A program made the position numbers and the translations under genes. Of a DNA stretch of 64,000 nt, positions 9,620 to 21,833 are shown piece after piece. The stretch comes from Chloroflexota bacterium. GTDB lineage: Bacteria; Chloroflexota; Anaerolineae; Caldilineales; Caldilineaceae. The notes under the pieces are model-generated. The model was not told the DNA's origin. It saw nothing but the letters and a program-made list of their open reading frames with translations, and did not search any database. Every line of letters starts with the position of its first letter. Within the stretch, counting starts at the first letter, position 1. The DNA lies in the NCBI GenBank assembly GCA_016861025.1, contig BOKO01000003.1, forward strand, positions 464,219 through 528,218, in the 5' to 3' direction.

Positions 9620-11089
9620 TTACCCGACTACAGCCAGCTCCAACCCCAGCAGCCGCGCCAGCTTGCGAATCTTACCCACCTGATGCCCGACCCCCAGCGC
9701 TACGTGATGCGTTGGCCCGTGTTCGCACCAGCGATCCATAAAGGTCGCCGGATCGAGACCGAAGCGCAGCCGCGAGTTGGTGTTGCCGATCTCCAGCCGG
9801 CTGCCGGGGATCGACTCGCCCTCCGCCGCCAGCATCTTCAGCCGGCCGTCGGCGGTCTGCGTCATGCCCAGGATCGTGATCGGCCCCATCTGCACGTTGA
9901 ACTCGACCGACAATCCGTAGCCGCGCTTGCCGTGGAACAGCCCCAACCCACGCAGCACGGGCCGCCCGGCGCTGATCTTGACATGCCCTGGCCCGTCGTG
10001 CCCCATCAAGATGAAATCCTCGTCGAAATCCATGGCGTAGAACTCGGTGTAGGAGCCGCCCGCGCCCAGCCGATCCATGATCAGCATCGCCATGCACGTT
10101 TTGAGATCGCCCTCGCCCGACGCCGGGACGCCGCGCGCCGTGAGCAGCGAGTTGCCGACGATCAGCGATGCGCCCAACTCTTCGTTCTCGTTGCCGTTGA
10201 GACCGCGGTAGTAGTAGGTCAGCCCGTTGAGATTGAAGTCGCTCACCAGTTTATCCAGCCCAACCGCCACCGTCGCCGACCAGCGCATCGCCTCGTCGGT
10301 CACCGGCTGCGAAATCTTGTCCTTGCCCGGCGCGGCGATGTCGAAGACACTGTGAATCTCGGCGATCTTGGCGGCGATCTCCTCCTCGCTGGCGGCGCGC
10401 ACGCGCACATGCAGATCGTCCATCTCCAGCACCTCGATGTGCGCGCCAAGCTGCGCGTGGTGCATGGTGAAGTCAGAGTACATGTCGAGCATCCCCGGAT
10501 AGGTGTGCCCCAGGAAACCGACGCGCGCGTAGTTCAGCTCACGCATCACGCCCGCGGCTTTGACCCACTCCTCGATCTCGCGCCAGCCGCGCACGTAATA
10601 TTGCGCAGCGTTGCCTTCCGCCGGGAAGAGCAACCCTGACACCACGTTGAACTGGATGCGGGCGCGCGCAAATGCGTTGGAGATTTCCGGCACACAGCAG
10701 GCGCAGCAGTTTGCCAGCCATGCCGCGGTGTCGGTGTTGGGGTAATCCATCGACGGAACCGGCTGCAAGTTGAGCACCAGCACAGGTGCGCGCCGCCGTT
10801 GCACCGCCGGCAGCACCTGTGAGGAGGTTGAGTAGGTGCCGACATAGCAGACAATCAGATCGACATTCTGCGCAGCAAAGAGGTCGCCGGCCGCCTGCGC
10901 CGCTGGCGCCGTATCCACCAGCCCTGCCGACACCACCTCCGCGCCCATCGCGCCGATGCGCCGCTCCACTTCCTGCTGATAGCCGACCAACAGATTGCGC
11001 AAACCCTCAAACTGGGGCCAGTACGCGGCCAACCCAATGCCAAAGACGCCCACACGCGCCCGCGACTTCGTGACTTCTGTTTGATTCAT
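9620..11089 (-). CDS. L-fucose/L-arabinose isomerase family protein
   Basis: A 489-residue cytoplasmic enzyme of the AraA/FucI structural superfamily, which interconverts aldoses and ketoses with a divalent metal. Visible segments include VGVFGIGLAAYWPQFEGL at the N-terminus, LIVCYVGTYSTSS, VLNLQPVPSMDYPNTD and VGFLGHTYPGMLDMYSDF. The length fits AraA-like proteins (about 500). It is the first gene of the rhaM operon and has a good GAGGTG ribosome site. No classical rhaA is visible in the island, so this protein may isomerise rhamnose or a related 6-deoxy sugar; that is inference, and arabinose or fucose are alternatives. Confidence 0.82.
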   Translation of the reverse strand: MNQTEVTKSRARVGVFGIGLAAYWPQFEGLRNLLVGYQQEVERRIGAMGAEVVSAGLVDTAPAAQAAGDLFAAQNVDLIVCYVGTYSTSSQVLPAVQRRRAPVLVLNLQPVPSMDYPNTDTAAWLANCCACCVPEISNAFARARIQFNVVSGLLFPAEGNAAQYYVRGWREIEEWVKAAGVMRELNYARVGFLGHTYPGMLDMYSDFTMHHAQLGAHIEVLEMDDLHVRVRAASEEEIAAKIAEIHSVFDIAAPGKDKISQPVTDEAMRWSATVAVGLDKLVSDFNLNGLTYYYRGLNGNENEELGASLIVGNSLLTARGVPASGEGDLKTCMAMLIMDRLGAGGSYTEFYAMDFDEDFILMGHDGPGHVKISAGRPVLRGLGLFHGKRGYGLSVEFNVQMGPITILGMTQTADGRLKMLAAEGESIPGSRLEIGNTNSRLRFGLDPATFMDRWCEHGPTHHVALGVGHQVGKIRKLARLLGLELAVVG

Positions 11090-11178
11090 GGCACACCTCG
11101 ATCATTGTGGCGCCAGCGCTGCGTCATGCCAGCCGCAATGACGTGCACAGACCTCAGAATCAAAATTTTCGTTTTCTA

Positions 11179-11208
11179 TTGATTTTTATCGGAAATTTCT
11201 GATATACT
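11179..11208 (+). promoter_or_regulatory. Promoter of the DeoR-family regulator gene
   Basis: TTGATT (11179-11184) and TATACT (11203-11208) with an 18-bp spacer, about 50 bp upstream of the regulator start. The spacer contains the palindrome described separately, a layout expected for autorepression. Confidence 0.6.
11188..11203. promoter_or_regulatory. Palindromic operator for the DeoR-family regulator
   Basis: ATCGGAAATTTCTGAT is a 16-bp near-perfect palindrome (14 of 16 positions) in the 168-bp divergent spacer. It sits inside the spacer of the rightward promoter and directly next to the -10 of the leftward promoter, so one bound repressor could silence both transcripts. A related half-site GAAAATTTTGAT reads on the minus strand around 11162-11173. 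Confidence 0.6.
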
Positions 11209-11232
11209 AACAGAGCACCATATTTTTGTCAA
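11204..11232 (-). promoter_or_regulatory. Promoter of the isomerase-rhaM-glycosidase operon
   Basis: On the minus strand a perfect TTGACA (11227-11232) and TAGTAT (11204-11209) are separated by 17 bp. It overlaps the oppositely directed regulator promoter, so the two compete and share the palindromic operator. Confidence 0.62.
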
Positions 11233-11257
11233 TCCCTATTTCAAGCCGAACTTTCTC

Positions 11258-12899
11258 ATGATTCCATTTGAGCGCAGGCAACAGATTTTGCGCATCCTTC
11301 AGCAACAGCCAGGCACGCGCGTTTCCGAGCTGGCGCGCATTCTAGATGTCACCGAGGCGACGGTGCGCGCTGATCTGCGCACGCTGGAGCAAGAGGAGCG
11401 CGTCAGGCGCGTACACGGCGGCGCGGTAGTGATCAACGGGGCTTCCCTGCTGCCAGACGCGCAAGAAGTCGCCGTCGATTGGATTGTCCGGGAGGCGTCA
11501 AAGTTGATTGCGGATGGCGACGCGATTCTGCTCGATGCAGGCGCGTTATCGCTGCGGCTGACGCGCCGGCTGCACAGTCGACGTTTGACCGTGGCTACTT
11601 ACAGCCTGGACGTCGCGCAGGCATTGACGGCGCAGGGCGGGCACGCAGTGATGCTGCTGGGCGGCATGCTGCGCGAGGATGGTCGCGCCACGCTGGCTGG
11701 CGTGCAGCCGCCCACCGATCTACACGTGCGGTTCGCCTTTGTCACCGGCGCCGGGTTGGCGGCGGAAGATGGCCTGATGGATGAGATTCACGAAGCGCAC
11801 TGGAAAGAAGTCTTACTTCCCCTTGCCGGGCAGGTGGTGGTTCTGATCGAATCGACGCACGTGGGTCAACGTTCCGCCGCCGTCAGCATTCCGCCCGATC
11901 GCATTCATCGCATCTTCACCGATGCAAACGCTACGCCGGAGCAGTTGGCGCACCTGCACCGGCTGCCAGCACAGGTGAGCATCTGTAGCGCTGGCGGCAT
12001 GGTCGATCTGGCGGCCGCTTCGGCCACAACCCGTTACAAGATCGGATTTGCCAACCTGAGCGAGGAGATTCCGTTCGCTGTTGACGTGCGCCGCAGCCTG
12101 GAACGCGCCGTCGCGCTGCACCCTGAGTTGGAGTTGGTCGTGGCGGACAATCGGCTCAGCCAGACGCAGGCGTTGGAAAACACAGAGAAGTTTATGGCTG
12201 CCGGCGTCGACCTGTTCATCGAATACCAGATCGACGCGCTGATCGGCACAGCGATCATGAATCGATGCCAGCGCGCCGGCGTTCCTGTCATCGCAGTGGA
12301 CATTCCGATGGTCGGCGCCACCTATTTTGGCGTGGACAACTTCTATTCGGGGCATCTGGCGGGTCGTGCGCTCGGTCAGTGGATTCAGCTTCACTGGAAC
12401 GGCGGGCTAGATCGATTGTTGATCCTGGAAGAGCCACGTGCAGGCGCATTGCCGCAGGCGCGCATCGAGGGTCAACTCCGGGGATTGGAAGAGATGATCG
12501 GCGCAGTAGCGCTCGAACGCCAGATGCGCCTCAACAGCGGCAACACCTACGCCGCCAGCGAAGCCGCCATGGCGCAGGCGCTGCGCCAACTGCCAGGCGA
12601 TCGCCGCATCGCCGTGATCTGCTTTAACGACGATGCGGCGTTGGGAGCGCTCCATGCGGCGCAGCGTCTCGGTCGCGAACAACATGTCGCCATTGTGGGA
12701 CAAGGCGCCGATCGCCTGATGCGGGAAGAGTTGCGTCGTCCAGATACACGCATCGTCGGCTCGACTGCGTTCATGCCTGAGCGCTACGGCGAAAAGCTGA
12801 TCGATCTGGCGCTGCGCATCTTACGCGGGGAGCCAGCGCCGCCCGCCGTGTACATCGACCACGTGTTTATCGATCCGAGCAACGTCGACGCATACACAG

Positions 12900-12916
<17 letters not shown>
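11258..12916 (+). CDS. DeoR-family regulator fused to a periplasmic-binding-protein-like sugar domain
   Basis: A 552-residue transcription factor with three parts. Residues 1-57 are a DeoR winged helix (RRQQILRILQQQPGTRVSEL, then LDVTEATVRADLRTLE and RRVHGGAV). Residues about 75-235 are a DeoR C-terminal sensor domain (LIADGDAILLDAG, MLLGGMLR). Residues about 260-545 are a type-I periplasmic binding domain (IGFANLSEEIPFAVDVRRSL, GVPVIAVDIPMVGATYFGVD). Ordinary DeoR proteins end near 255 residues, so the extra domain is a fusion. It is divergent from the isomerase-rhaM operon and probably its repressor, with a free sugar sensed by the binding domain and perhaps a phosphosugar by the DeoR domain (inference). 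Its 3' end overlaps the convergent epimerase gene by 17 bp. Confidence 0.9.
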
Positions 12917-13823
<907 letters not shown>

Positions 13824-13852
13824 AGAATTTTCTCCTCATATTGTTTAGGAAT

Positions 13853-13949
13853 GTTGCGTATTGCATGTTTCGTAGTGCGTGTTTCGTATTCTGCGGGCGC
13901 TGCTTTCAATGCGCACCACGCAACACGAAACACGAAACACGTAACACGC
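13853..13949. repeat. Heptad-built inverted repeat, family A, copy 1
   Basis: Between the dehydrogenase and epimerase genes. The left arm (13853-13896) is made of 7-bp units such as GTTTCGT and GTTGCGT; the right arm (13913-13949) of AAACACG and CAACACG units. The arms are imperfectly complementary and would form a long hairpin. Three related elements occur at 44521-44580, 52123-52163 and 52879-52956. Confidence 0.75.
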
Positions 13950-13954
13950 CTCAT

Positions 13955-15107
<1,153 letters not shown>

Positions 15108-15171
15108 ACCTCCTCCTTTTCGAGAATGACAAGGGTGAAGTGGAGCAGCAAATTGTTTGTGTACTGCAGGT

Positions 15172-15201
15172 ACTCTATCGTAGATCGTCGGGGTCTGTCA
15201 A
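15172..15201 (-). promoter_or_regulatory. Putative promoter of the Gfo/Idh dehydrogenase gene
   Basis: On the minus strand TTGACA (15196-15201) and TAGAGT (15172-15177) are 18 bp apart, giving a leader of about 60 nt before the dehydrogenase start. The -35 is perfect and the -10 is weak. Confidence 0.42.
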
Positions 15202-15247
15202 TTGGCGGCGAGAAGGGGCTATTCCGCATTTGGGCAGAGTTTGAGTT

Positions 15248-15305
15248 GTAGATCATCGCCTCCAACGCGACGGGGCGCCATTTCACGCCGGAAGCGATGA
15301 TCTAC
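15248..15305 (-). terminator. Inverted repeat at the 3' end of the sensor kinase gene
   Basis: GTAGATCATCGC (15248-15259) pairs perfectly with GCGATGATCTAC (15294-15305). The right arm covers the stop codon of the kinase gene. No T tract follows on the minus strand, so it may stabilise the 3' end rather than terminate by itself. Confidence 0.45.
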
Positions 15306-17713
15306 GGCATTCCTGCGCGTCCGCGCCGAATCTCTGGAAAAAATGCATCAATTTCCGCCAGCAAGATATCGACCTTGAAAGGTTTCGAGACGTAGCCATC
15401 CATGCCTGCCTCCAGACAGCGTTCTCGATCGCCCTGCATGGCGTGGGCGGTCATAGCAATCACGGGAATGTGACCGCCGCCTGTCTGTTCACGCTGGCGC
15501 AGGCGTTGTACAGCCTCCAGCCCATCCATCAACGGCATCTGGATGTCCATCAACACAAGATCATACGTCTCTCGGCTGAGCGCATCGAGCGCCTCCACGC
15601 CATTGGCGACGACCGTGACGCGAAAACCGTGTTTTTCCAACAATCGCACGGCCACCTTCTGGTTAACAACGTTGTCTTCGGCAAGCAGGATGTGTAAAGC
15701 GGCGCTTTCACTTGAGGATTCTTCAGAGTGGCGGATGTTGTTATCGGAAAACGCATTGGACGGTTCAGGGAGAGGTTCTTTGCCCGTTTCTACAGAAGGT
15801 GGATGGGTCATGAGTGTTGCTGGCAAATCATCCGGCGCCTTGATAAAAGCTGCCGTAAAATAGAATGTAGAGCCGCGACCCACTTCACTCTCAACCCAAA
15901 TTCTGCCGCCCATCAAGTCAACCAGGCGCGCCGAGATTGTCAGCCCCAGCCCGGTGCCGCCAAAACGGCGCGTTGTGGATGCGTCGGCCTGCACGAATGC
16001 GTCAAAGATCGCCGCCAGCTTCTGCGGCTCGATGCCCACGCCGGTGTCAGCCACGCGGAAGAGCAAGGTGATTTGATCGCCATTGACCTCGTCCACCGAA
16101 ATCGTGAGTGTGACGCCGCCCTGCGAAGTAAACTTGATCGCATTGCCGAACAGGTTGGTCAGAATCTGGCGAAGACGCAGCTCATCGCCGTATAAATTCG
16201 CCGGCACATTGGCGGCGATGTCGGCGGACAGGGAGATCGCTTTTGTAGTAGTCATCACTGCGTGCGCTTTGATCAACCCGTCGACCAGTGGCCGGATGGC
16301 AAATGGCTGCGACGCCAGGTCGAGCTTGCCGGCCTCGATTTTGGAGAAGTCGAGAATGTCGTTCAACAAAAGCAGCAATGATTCCGCCGAATTGCTGGCG
16401 GTCGTCAGATAATCGCGCTGTTCGGCGGTCAATTCGGTTTCCTTGACCAGATGCAGCATTCCGATGATTCCGTTCATCGGCGTGCGGATTTCATGGCTCA
16501 TGTTCGCCAGGAACTCGCTTTTGGCGCGATTGGCGGCTTCAGCCACCTCCTTTGCCGCAATCAATTCCGTCTCAGCCTGTTGTTTTTCCGCCAACGAAAT
16601 GAGAAAGGTGTTGAACCACTGCGTCAGATCGCCGATTTCGTCGTTGGAGCGCACCTGCAGCGGTTTGACGCTGGCAAGCTCGCCGCGTTGAATCCTCTGA
16701 AATCCGCGAATAATCTGATTGATCGGCGACACAACCGAATTCGATACGAAGAGCGTGCCAAACCCCACCAGCGAAAGGCTTGCCAACAGCAGAAATGTTG
16801 TTGCGTAGAAGATATGCGACATCGGCGCCATCAACACGTCCATCGGCGTGAAGCTCACAATCAGCCAGTCACTCATCGATGAACGACTGAAGGAGACAAA
16901 GGTCGCCTGTCCATCAATGGTCTCCACGAAAGATCCATCCGCTATGGCTGTCAGGCGCTTATAGAATTCGGCGCTGAGCACAGAACCGACGTGCGTGCGG
17001 TCAGTGGCATGCACCACACGCCGCGATGGGTCAACGATCACCATCGACACGCCATCCGCATGGTTGGCGCGAGCAAAATGTGCACGCAAGCTATCCAGAT
17101 CATAGTTGATAATCAACAATCCGGTCGGGCGTAAGCCAGCGCCAAGCCCCGGAATCACGTTCAACTGTCGGGCGGCGACAACGACTTTTGATTCCTTCGA
17201 TGCACTATTGATATTGTCTTCGATGCCGAGCCAGACGGTGGCGCCCTGCGCTTTTTCAGCGGCTTCTTTGATGCGTCCCAGCGCGTCCTCGCGCAGTCCC
17301 TGCACATCCAGCGTATCGCCGACATGATATTGTTCGCCGCCTGCGGTGAAGATATCGATCGACACCAGGCCGCGCAAGTTTGTGTAGCCGCTTAGAATGT
17401 AGCCGATACGCGCCTGCGTCGCAAGCCGTGTAAATCGATCGATCACGACGGGATCTCGACTGACAACCTGTTTAATGTCGTCTACACTGGCGAGATTTGC
17501 CATCAGGCTCTCGATCTCCTGATGCAGGAGATCGAGATAGCTGCGCTGTTGGATGGTCAGCTCCTGGGTGTAGCGCCCAGCCTGTGACTCAATCGCATAT
17601 CGAGAGGCCTGATACGAAGCCCATCCCATCGCCAGGAGCGGCGCAACGCTGATCAAGGCAATGAACAGGATAAACTTCCAAAGCAACTCGATTCTGAGAT
17701 GAAGAAACCTCAT
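15302..17713 (-). CDS. Hybrid sensor histidine kinase (extracytoplasmic sensor, HAMP, HisKA, HATPase, REC)
   Basis: Membrane sensor kinase of 803 residues. TM1 is about residues 10-32; an extracytoplasmic Cache-like sensor runs to about 300; TM2 then precedes a HAMP region. The HisKA motif MSHEIRTPMNG has phospho-acceptor His407; the ATPase shows NLFGNAIKFT and GGTGLGL; the C-terminal receiver carries Asp723 in LVLMDIQMPLMDG and its Lys in YVSKPF. A GTG at 17800 would add 29 residues and overlap the upstream gene, but the ATG at 17713 starts directly at the membrane anchor; neither has a clear ribosome site. It follows a sugar-binding lipoprotein gene with no transporter, so the ligand may be delivered by that protein. 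No cognate Hpt or regulator is adjacent. Confidence 0.9.
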   Translation of the reverse strand: MRFLHLRIELLWKFILFIALISVAPLLAMGWASYQASRYAIESQAGRYTQELTIQQRSYLDLLHQEIESLMANLASVDDIKQVVSRDPVVIDRFTRLATQARIGYILSGYTNLRGLVSIDIFTAGGEQYHVGDTLDVQGLREDALGRIKEAAEKAQGATVWLGIEDNINSASKESKVVVAARQLNVIPGLGAGLRPTGLLIINYDLDSLRAHFARANHADGVSMVIVDPSRRVVHATDRTHVGSVLSAEFYKRLTAIADGSFVETIDGQATFVSFSRSSMSDWLIVSFTPMDVLMAPMSHIFYATTFLLLASLSLVGFGTLFVSNSVVSPINQIIRGFQRIQRGELASVKPLQVRSNDEIGDLTQWFNTFLISLAEKQQAETELIAAKEVAEAANRAKSEFLANMSHEIRTPMNGIIGMLHLVKETELTAEQRDYLTTASNSAESLLLLLNDILDFSKIEAGKLDLASQPFAIRPLVDGLIKAHAVMTTTKAISLSADIAANVPANLYGDELRLRQILTNLFGNAIKFTSQGGVTLTISVDEVNGDQITLLFRVADTGVGIEPQKLAAIFDAFVQADASTTRRFGGTGLGLTISARLVDLMGGRIWVESEVGRGSTFYFTAAFIKAPDDLPATLMTHPPSVETGKEPLPEPSNAFSDNNIRHSEESSSESAALHILLAEDNVVNQKVAVRLLEKHGFRVTVVANGVEALDALSRETYDLVLMDIQMPLMDGLEAVQRLRQREQTGGGHIPVIAMTAHAMQGDRERCLEAGMDGYVSKPFKVDILLAEIDAFFPEIRRGRAGMP

Positions 17714-17783
17714 AGTCAACGACCAGCCCAAATGGTCAAGAGCACCCGCGTAGCAGGCGTTCAATCTGCCAGAGGCGCCTCGC

Positions 17784-18824
17784 TCAAGGCAAGGTTTCAC
17801 GATTCACCAGCAATACTTCAAGCATAATCTCCGGCGGGAGCGTCTCGCCGTTGAGCGCCTGCACCGCCGCTCGAACACCGAGATAGCCCTGCTCCGCCGG
17901 CTGCTGGTCGATTGTGCACAACATCTTTCCCTCGCGCACAGCGTCGATTGCATCGGCAAGCGCGTCGTAGGCGGCCACCATCACGTCGGTGCGCCCAGCC
18001 TCCTCCAAGTAGGCGATCGCCCCCAATCCCATCATATCGTTCGCCGCAAACACGCCCTTGATCGTGGGATGCTGCTCCAGCATGTGACGGGTCACCGCAA
18101 ATCCTTCATCGATCTTCCAGTGGGCGGTCTGGCTGTCGACTACGGTGATGAGTGGGTTTTCAGCAAAAGCGCGCTCGGCGCCAGCCTTGCGATCTTGCGC
18201 ATTCTTCGCTTCGCGGATGCCTTCCAGGATCGCAACATCAGTTGGCTCCACAATTGCATCGGCAATACACTTTGCAGAAAGATACGCGCCCTGCTCATTG
18301 TTAACGCTGATGAAGGGCACGCCCACCAGCCCTAGTTGCGCTGAAAGCGCCTGATCAAGTCGATTGTCGATATTGATGACGACGATGCCCGCGTCCTGCG
18401 CCTTTTTGAGCACAGGGATCAGTTCTGTTGAACTGCCCGGTGCAATCACGATCGCATCAACCCCGGCGGCGATCAGCTCTTCAACGATCGCTATCTGCTG
18501 TTCGATCGAAGTTTCTTGTGCGCCGGTCTTGACGATGAGCTCCGCGTCAAACTCATCCTGCGCACGCCGCGCGCCTTTTTCCATTTCAATAAAGAACGGA
18601 TTGGTGAGCGTCTTCATGACCAATGCGATCTTCGGACGCTGCATCTCAGGCGTTGCCTGTTCACTTCCCTGCGCCTCAGTCTCGAAAATCGATTGCGCGC
18701 CTGCGGGCGCGGCGGCGTCGGCGCATCCTGCCAGCAGACTAAGCGTCACAAACACTATCACTGCGACGAAAAACTTACACAACACGTCTAGAGATACTCT
18801 TCCCTGCCAACTGATGCCCGACAT
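17784..18824 (-). CDS. Sugar-binding lipoprotein (RbsB-like, periplasmic-binding type I)
   Basis: Secreted lipoprotein of 346 residues: a hydrophobic N-terminus ends in LLAGC, followed by a short linker and a ribose/galactose-binding-type domain (RPKIALVMKTLTNPFFIEME, then GVDAIVIAPGSSTELIPVL, GVFAANDMMGLGAIAYL, CTIDQQPAEQGYLGV). The ATG at 18824 has AAGGAA upstream. No permease or ATPase gene is nearby; the next gene, 70 bp downstream, is a membrane sensor kinase. I infer that this protein presents a sugar to the kinase, as ChvE does for VirA, rather than feeding a transporter. Confidence 0.9.
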   Translation of the reverse strand: MSGISWQGRVSLDVLCKFFVAVIVFVTLSLLAGCADAAAPAGAQSIFETEAQGSEQATPEMQRPKIALVMKTLTNPFFIEMEKGARRAQDEFDAELIVKTGAQETSIEQQIAIVEELIAAGVDAIVIAPGSSTELIPVLKKAQDAGIVVINIDNRLDQALSAQLGLVGVPFISVNNEQGAYLSAKCIADAIVEPTDVAILEGIREAKNAQDRKAGAERAFAENPLITVVDSQTAHWKIDEGFAVTRHMLEQHPTIKGVFAANDMMGLGAIAYLEEAGRTDVMVAAYDALADAIDAVREGKMLCTIDQQPAEQGYLGVRAAVQALNGETLPPEIMLEVLLVNRETLP

Positions 18825-19137
18825 CAAAATATTCCTTCCTCAATTGTTCTATTGTGACGAAACTGGTTCAAAGCGGTGATGCAAGCACAACACAAATTGA
18901 ATTCAAGTTGATTGTACAGGAGCCGTGCTCCGTTCTTTATCGGTCAAACGTAGGAACCTGCGCAGACAAACGCTGATTTCTGGTTATCTACACATCGGTT
19001 GTAGATGGACGAGAATAGATGCAGGAAGAGGCTTCTTCTTCGGAAAAGTTCTATGTTGATATATGATGGTTCACAGTCAACATCTTGACGCAACGGAACG
19101 CGCTGAGAAGCAAAGCAATTGTAGGGAGTGCACTGCC
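18825..19137. promoter_or_regulatory. Intergenic region with a palindrome, divergent between binding protein and aldehyde dehydrogenase
   Basis: A 313-bp gap between divergent genes. It contains the inverted repeat ATCTACA (18986-18992) / TGTAGAT (19000-19006) with a 7-bp centre, a plausible operator. I see no convincing gene and no clearly matching -35/-10 pair. Confidence 0.35.
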
Positions 19138-20652
<1,515 letters not shown>

Positions 20653-20656
20653 AAGA

Positions 20657-20746
20657 TGGAAGGCGGATAGAACGCGGATTGGGTGGATGTGCGCAGATTT
20701 TTCTTGATCCGCGTACATCCGCAGCTTCCGCGCTATCCGCGTTCCA
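20657..20746. repeat. Inverted repeat built of GCGGAT/ATCCGC units, family B, copy 1
   Basis: TGGAAGGCGGATAG (20657-20670) pairs with CTATCCGCGTTCCA (20733-20746) at 13 of 14 positions. Further GCGGAT and ATCCGC units lie inside. It fills the gap between the aldehyde dehydrogenase and manA and is related to 56199-56264 and 60028-60174. Confidence 0.65.
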
Positions 20747-20776
20747 CTTTGTATTTATGTAGGGAAGGATGTTGCG

Positions 20777-21781
20777 ATGAGTGAGGGCATTACCGACGCA
20801 ATGATCTATCCGCTGACCTTTGACCCGGTCTTCAAGGATTACCCGTGGGGTGGTCGCAATTTGGAGACAAAATTGGGGCGCACGATCCCCGATGGCATCG
20901 TGGCGGAGAGCTGGGAGATCGCTGCGCACCCGAACGGATCGAGCGTGGTCAACGCCGGGCCGCTCAAGGGCAAGACGCTGCCCGAAGTGCAGGAACTGTT
21001 GGGTGAAGCGCTGCTCGGCGAACGCAACGCGGCGGCGCTGGCAGCGGGCAAGTTTCCACTGTTGATCAAAATCCTCGACGCCAACCGCTGGCTCTCGATC
21101 CAGGTGCATCCCGACGACGCCTATGGCATGGCGCACGAAGGCGAACCGGGCAAGACCGAGATGTGGGTGGTGCTGCACGCCGAGCCGGGCGCCGAGCTGA
21201 TCTATGGCTTTGCGCCTGGTATGACGCGTGAACGCTACGCCGCGATCATTGGTACGGACGCCAGCGTGGACGGGCTGCACCGCGTGGCGGTCAAGCCGGG
21301 AGATGTGATCTTCGTCCCGGCAGGCACGATCCACGCGCTGGGGCCGGGCGTGATGGTCGCCGAGATTCAGCAGAACAGCGACACGACCTATCGCATCTGG
21401 GACTGGGGTCGCCCGCGCCCGCTGCACCTGGAAAAATCGCTCGACGTGCTCAACTTCGACCAGGTGACGCCTAGCCCGGCGCAGCCCACTGTTCTGCTCG
21501 ACGAGGAGGGCGTGCGCATCGAGCGGCTGGTCGCCTGTCAATACTTCGAGACCGAGCGCATCACCCTGCCCGCCGGTCACGAGTTCTACGGCTTGTGCGA
21601 CGGCTCGACCTTCGAGATTTGGGCCGTGCTGCAGGGCAAGGTGACGCTCACGTCCGACGCTGCGCCGCTGACGCTGAAGGCGGTGGAGTGGGCGCTGCTA
21701 CCGGCGGAGCTGGGTGAGTATCAGGTTGTGGCGGAAGAGGATGCGGTGCTGCTGCGTGTGACAACGCCGGAAAACGCTTGA
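20777..21781 (+). CDS. manA: Mannose-6-phosphate isomerase, class I
   Basis: Zinc enzyme interconverting mannose-6-P and fructose-6-P, 334 aa. Zinc ligands are in recognisable places: LSIQVHPDDAYG (Gln, His), KTEMWVVLHAE (Glu) and PAGTIHALGPG (His). The N-terminal YPLTFDPVFKDYPWGGRNLE is typical. GGAAGGATG precedes the ATG. The gene is shorter than E. coli ManA (391) and closer to the compact Bacillus-type enzymes. It feeds mannose into central metabolism or supplies mannose-6-P for glycans. Confidence 0.93.
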   Translation: MSEGITDAMIYPLTFDPVFKDYPWGGRNLETKLGRTIPDGIVAESWEIAAHPNGSSVVNAGPLKGKTLPEVQELLGEALLGERNAAALAAGKFPLLIKILDANRWLSIQVHPDDAYGMAHEGEPGKTEMWVVLHAEPGAELIYGFAPGMTRERYAAIIGTDASVDGLHRVAVKPGDVIFVPAGTIHALGPGVMVAEIQQNSDTTYRIWDWGRPRPLHLEKSLDVLNFDQVTPSPAQPTVLLDEEGVRIERLVACQYFETERITLPAGHEFYGLCDGSTFEIWAVLQGKVTLTSDAAPLTLKAVEWALLPAELGEYQVVAEEDAVLLRVTTPENA

Positions 21782-21833
21782 AATCCTGAAGAATCGCTGC
21801 GACTTTCGCTGACTCACAAAGGCTATCACCAAC

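Noticed and set aside
13853..13949. CRISPR array
   Set aside because: Units are 7 bp without spacers of constant length; these are tandem heptads, not CRISPR repeats.
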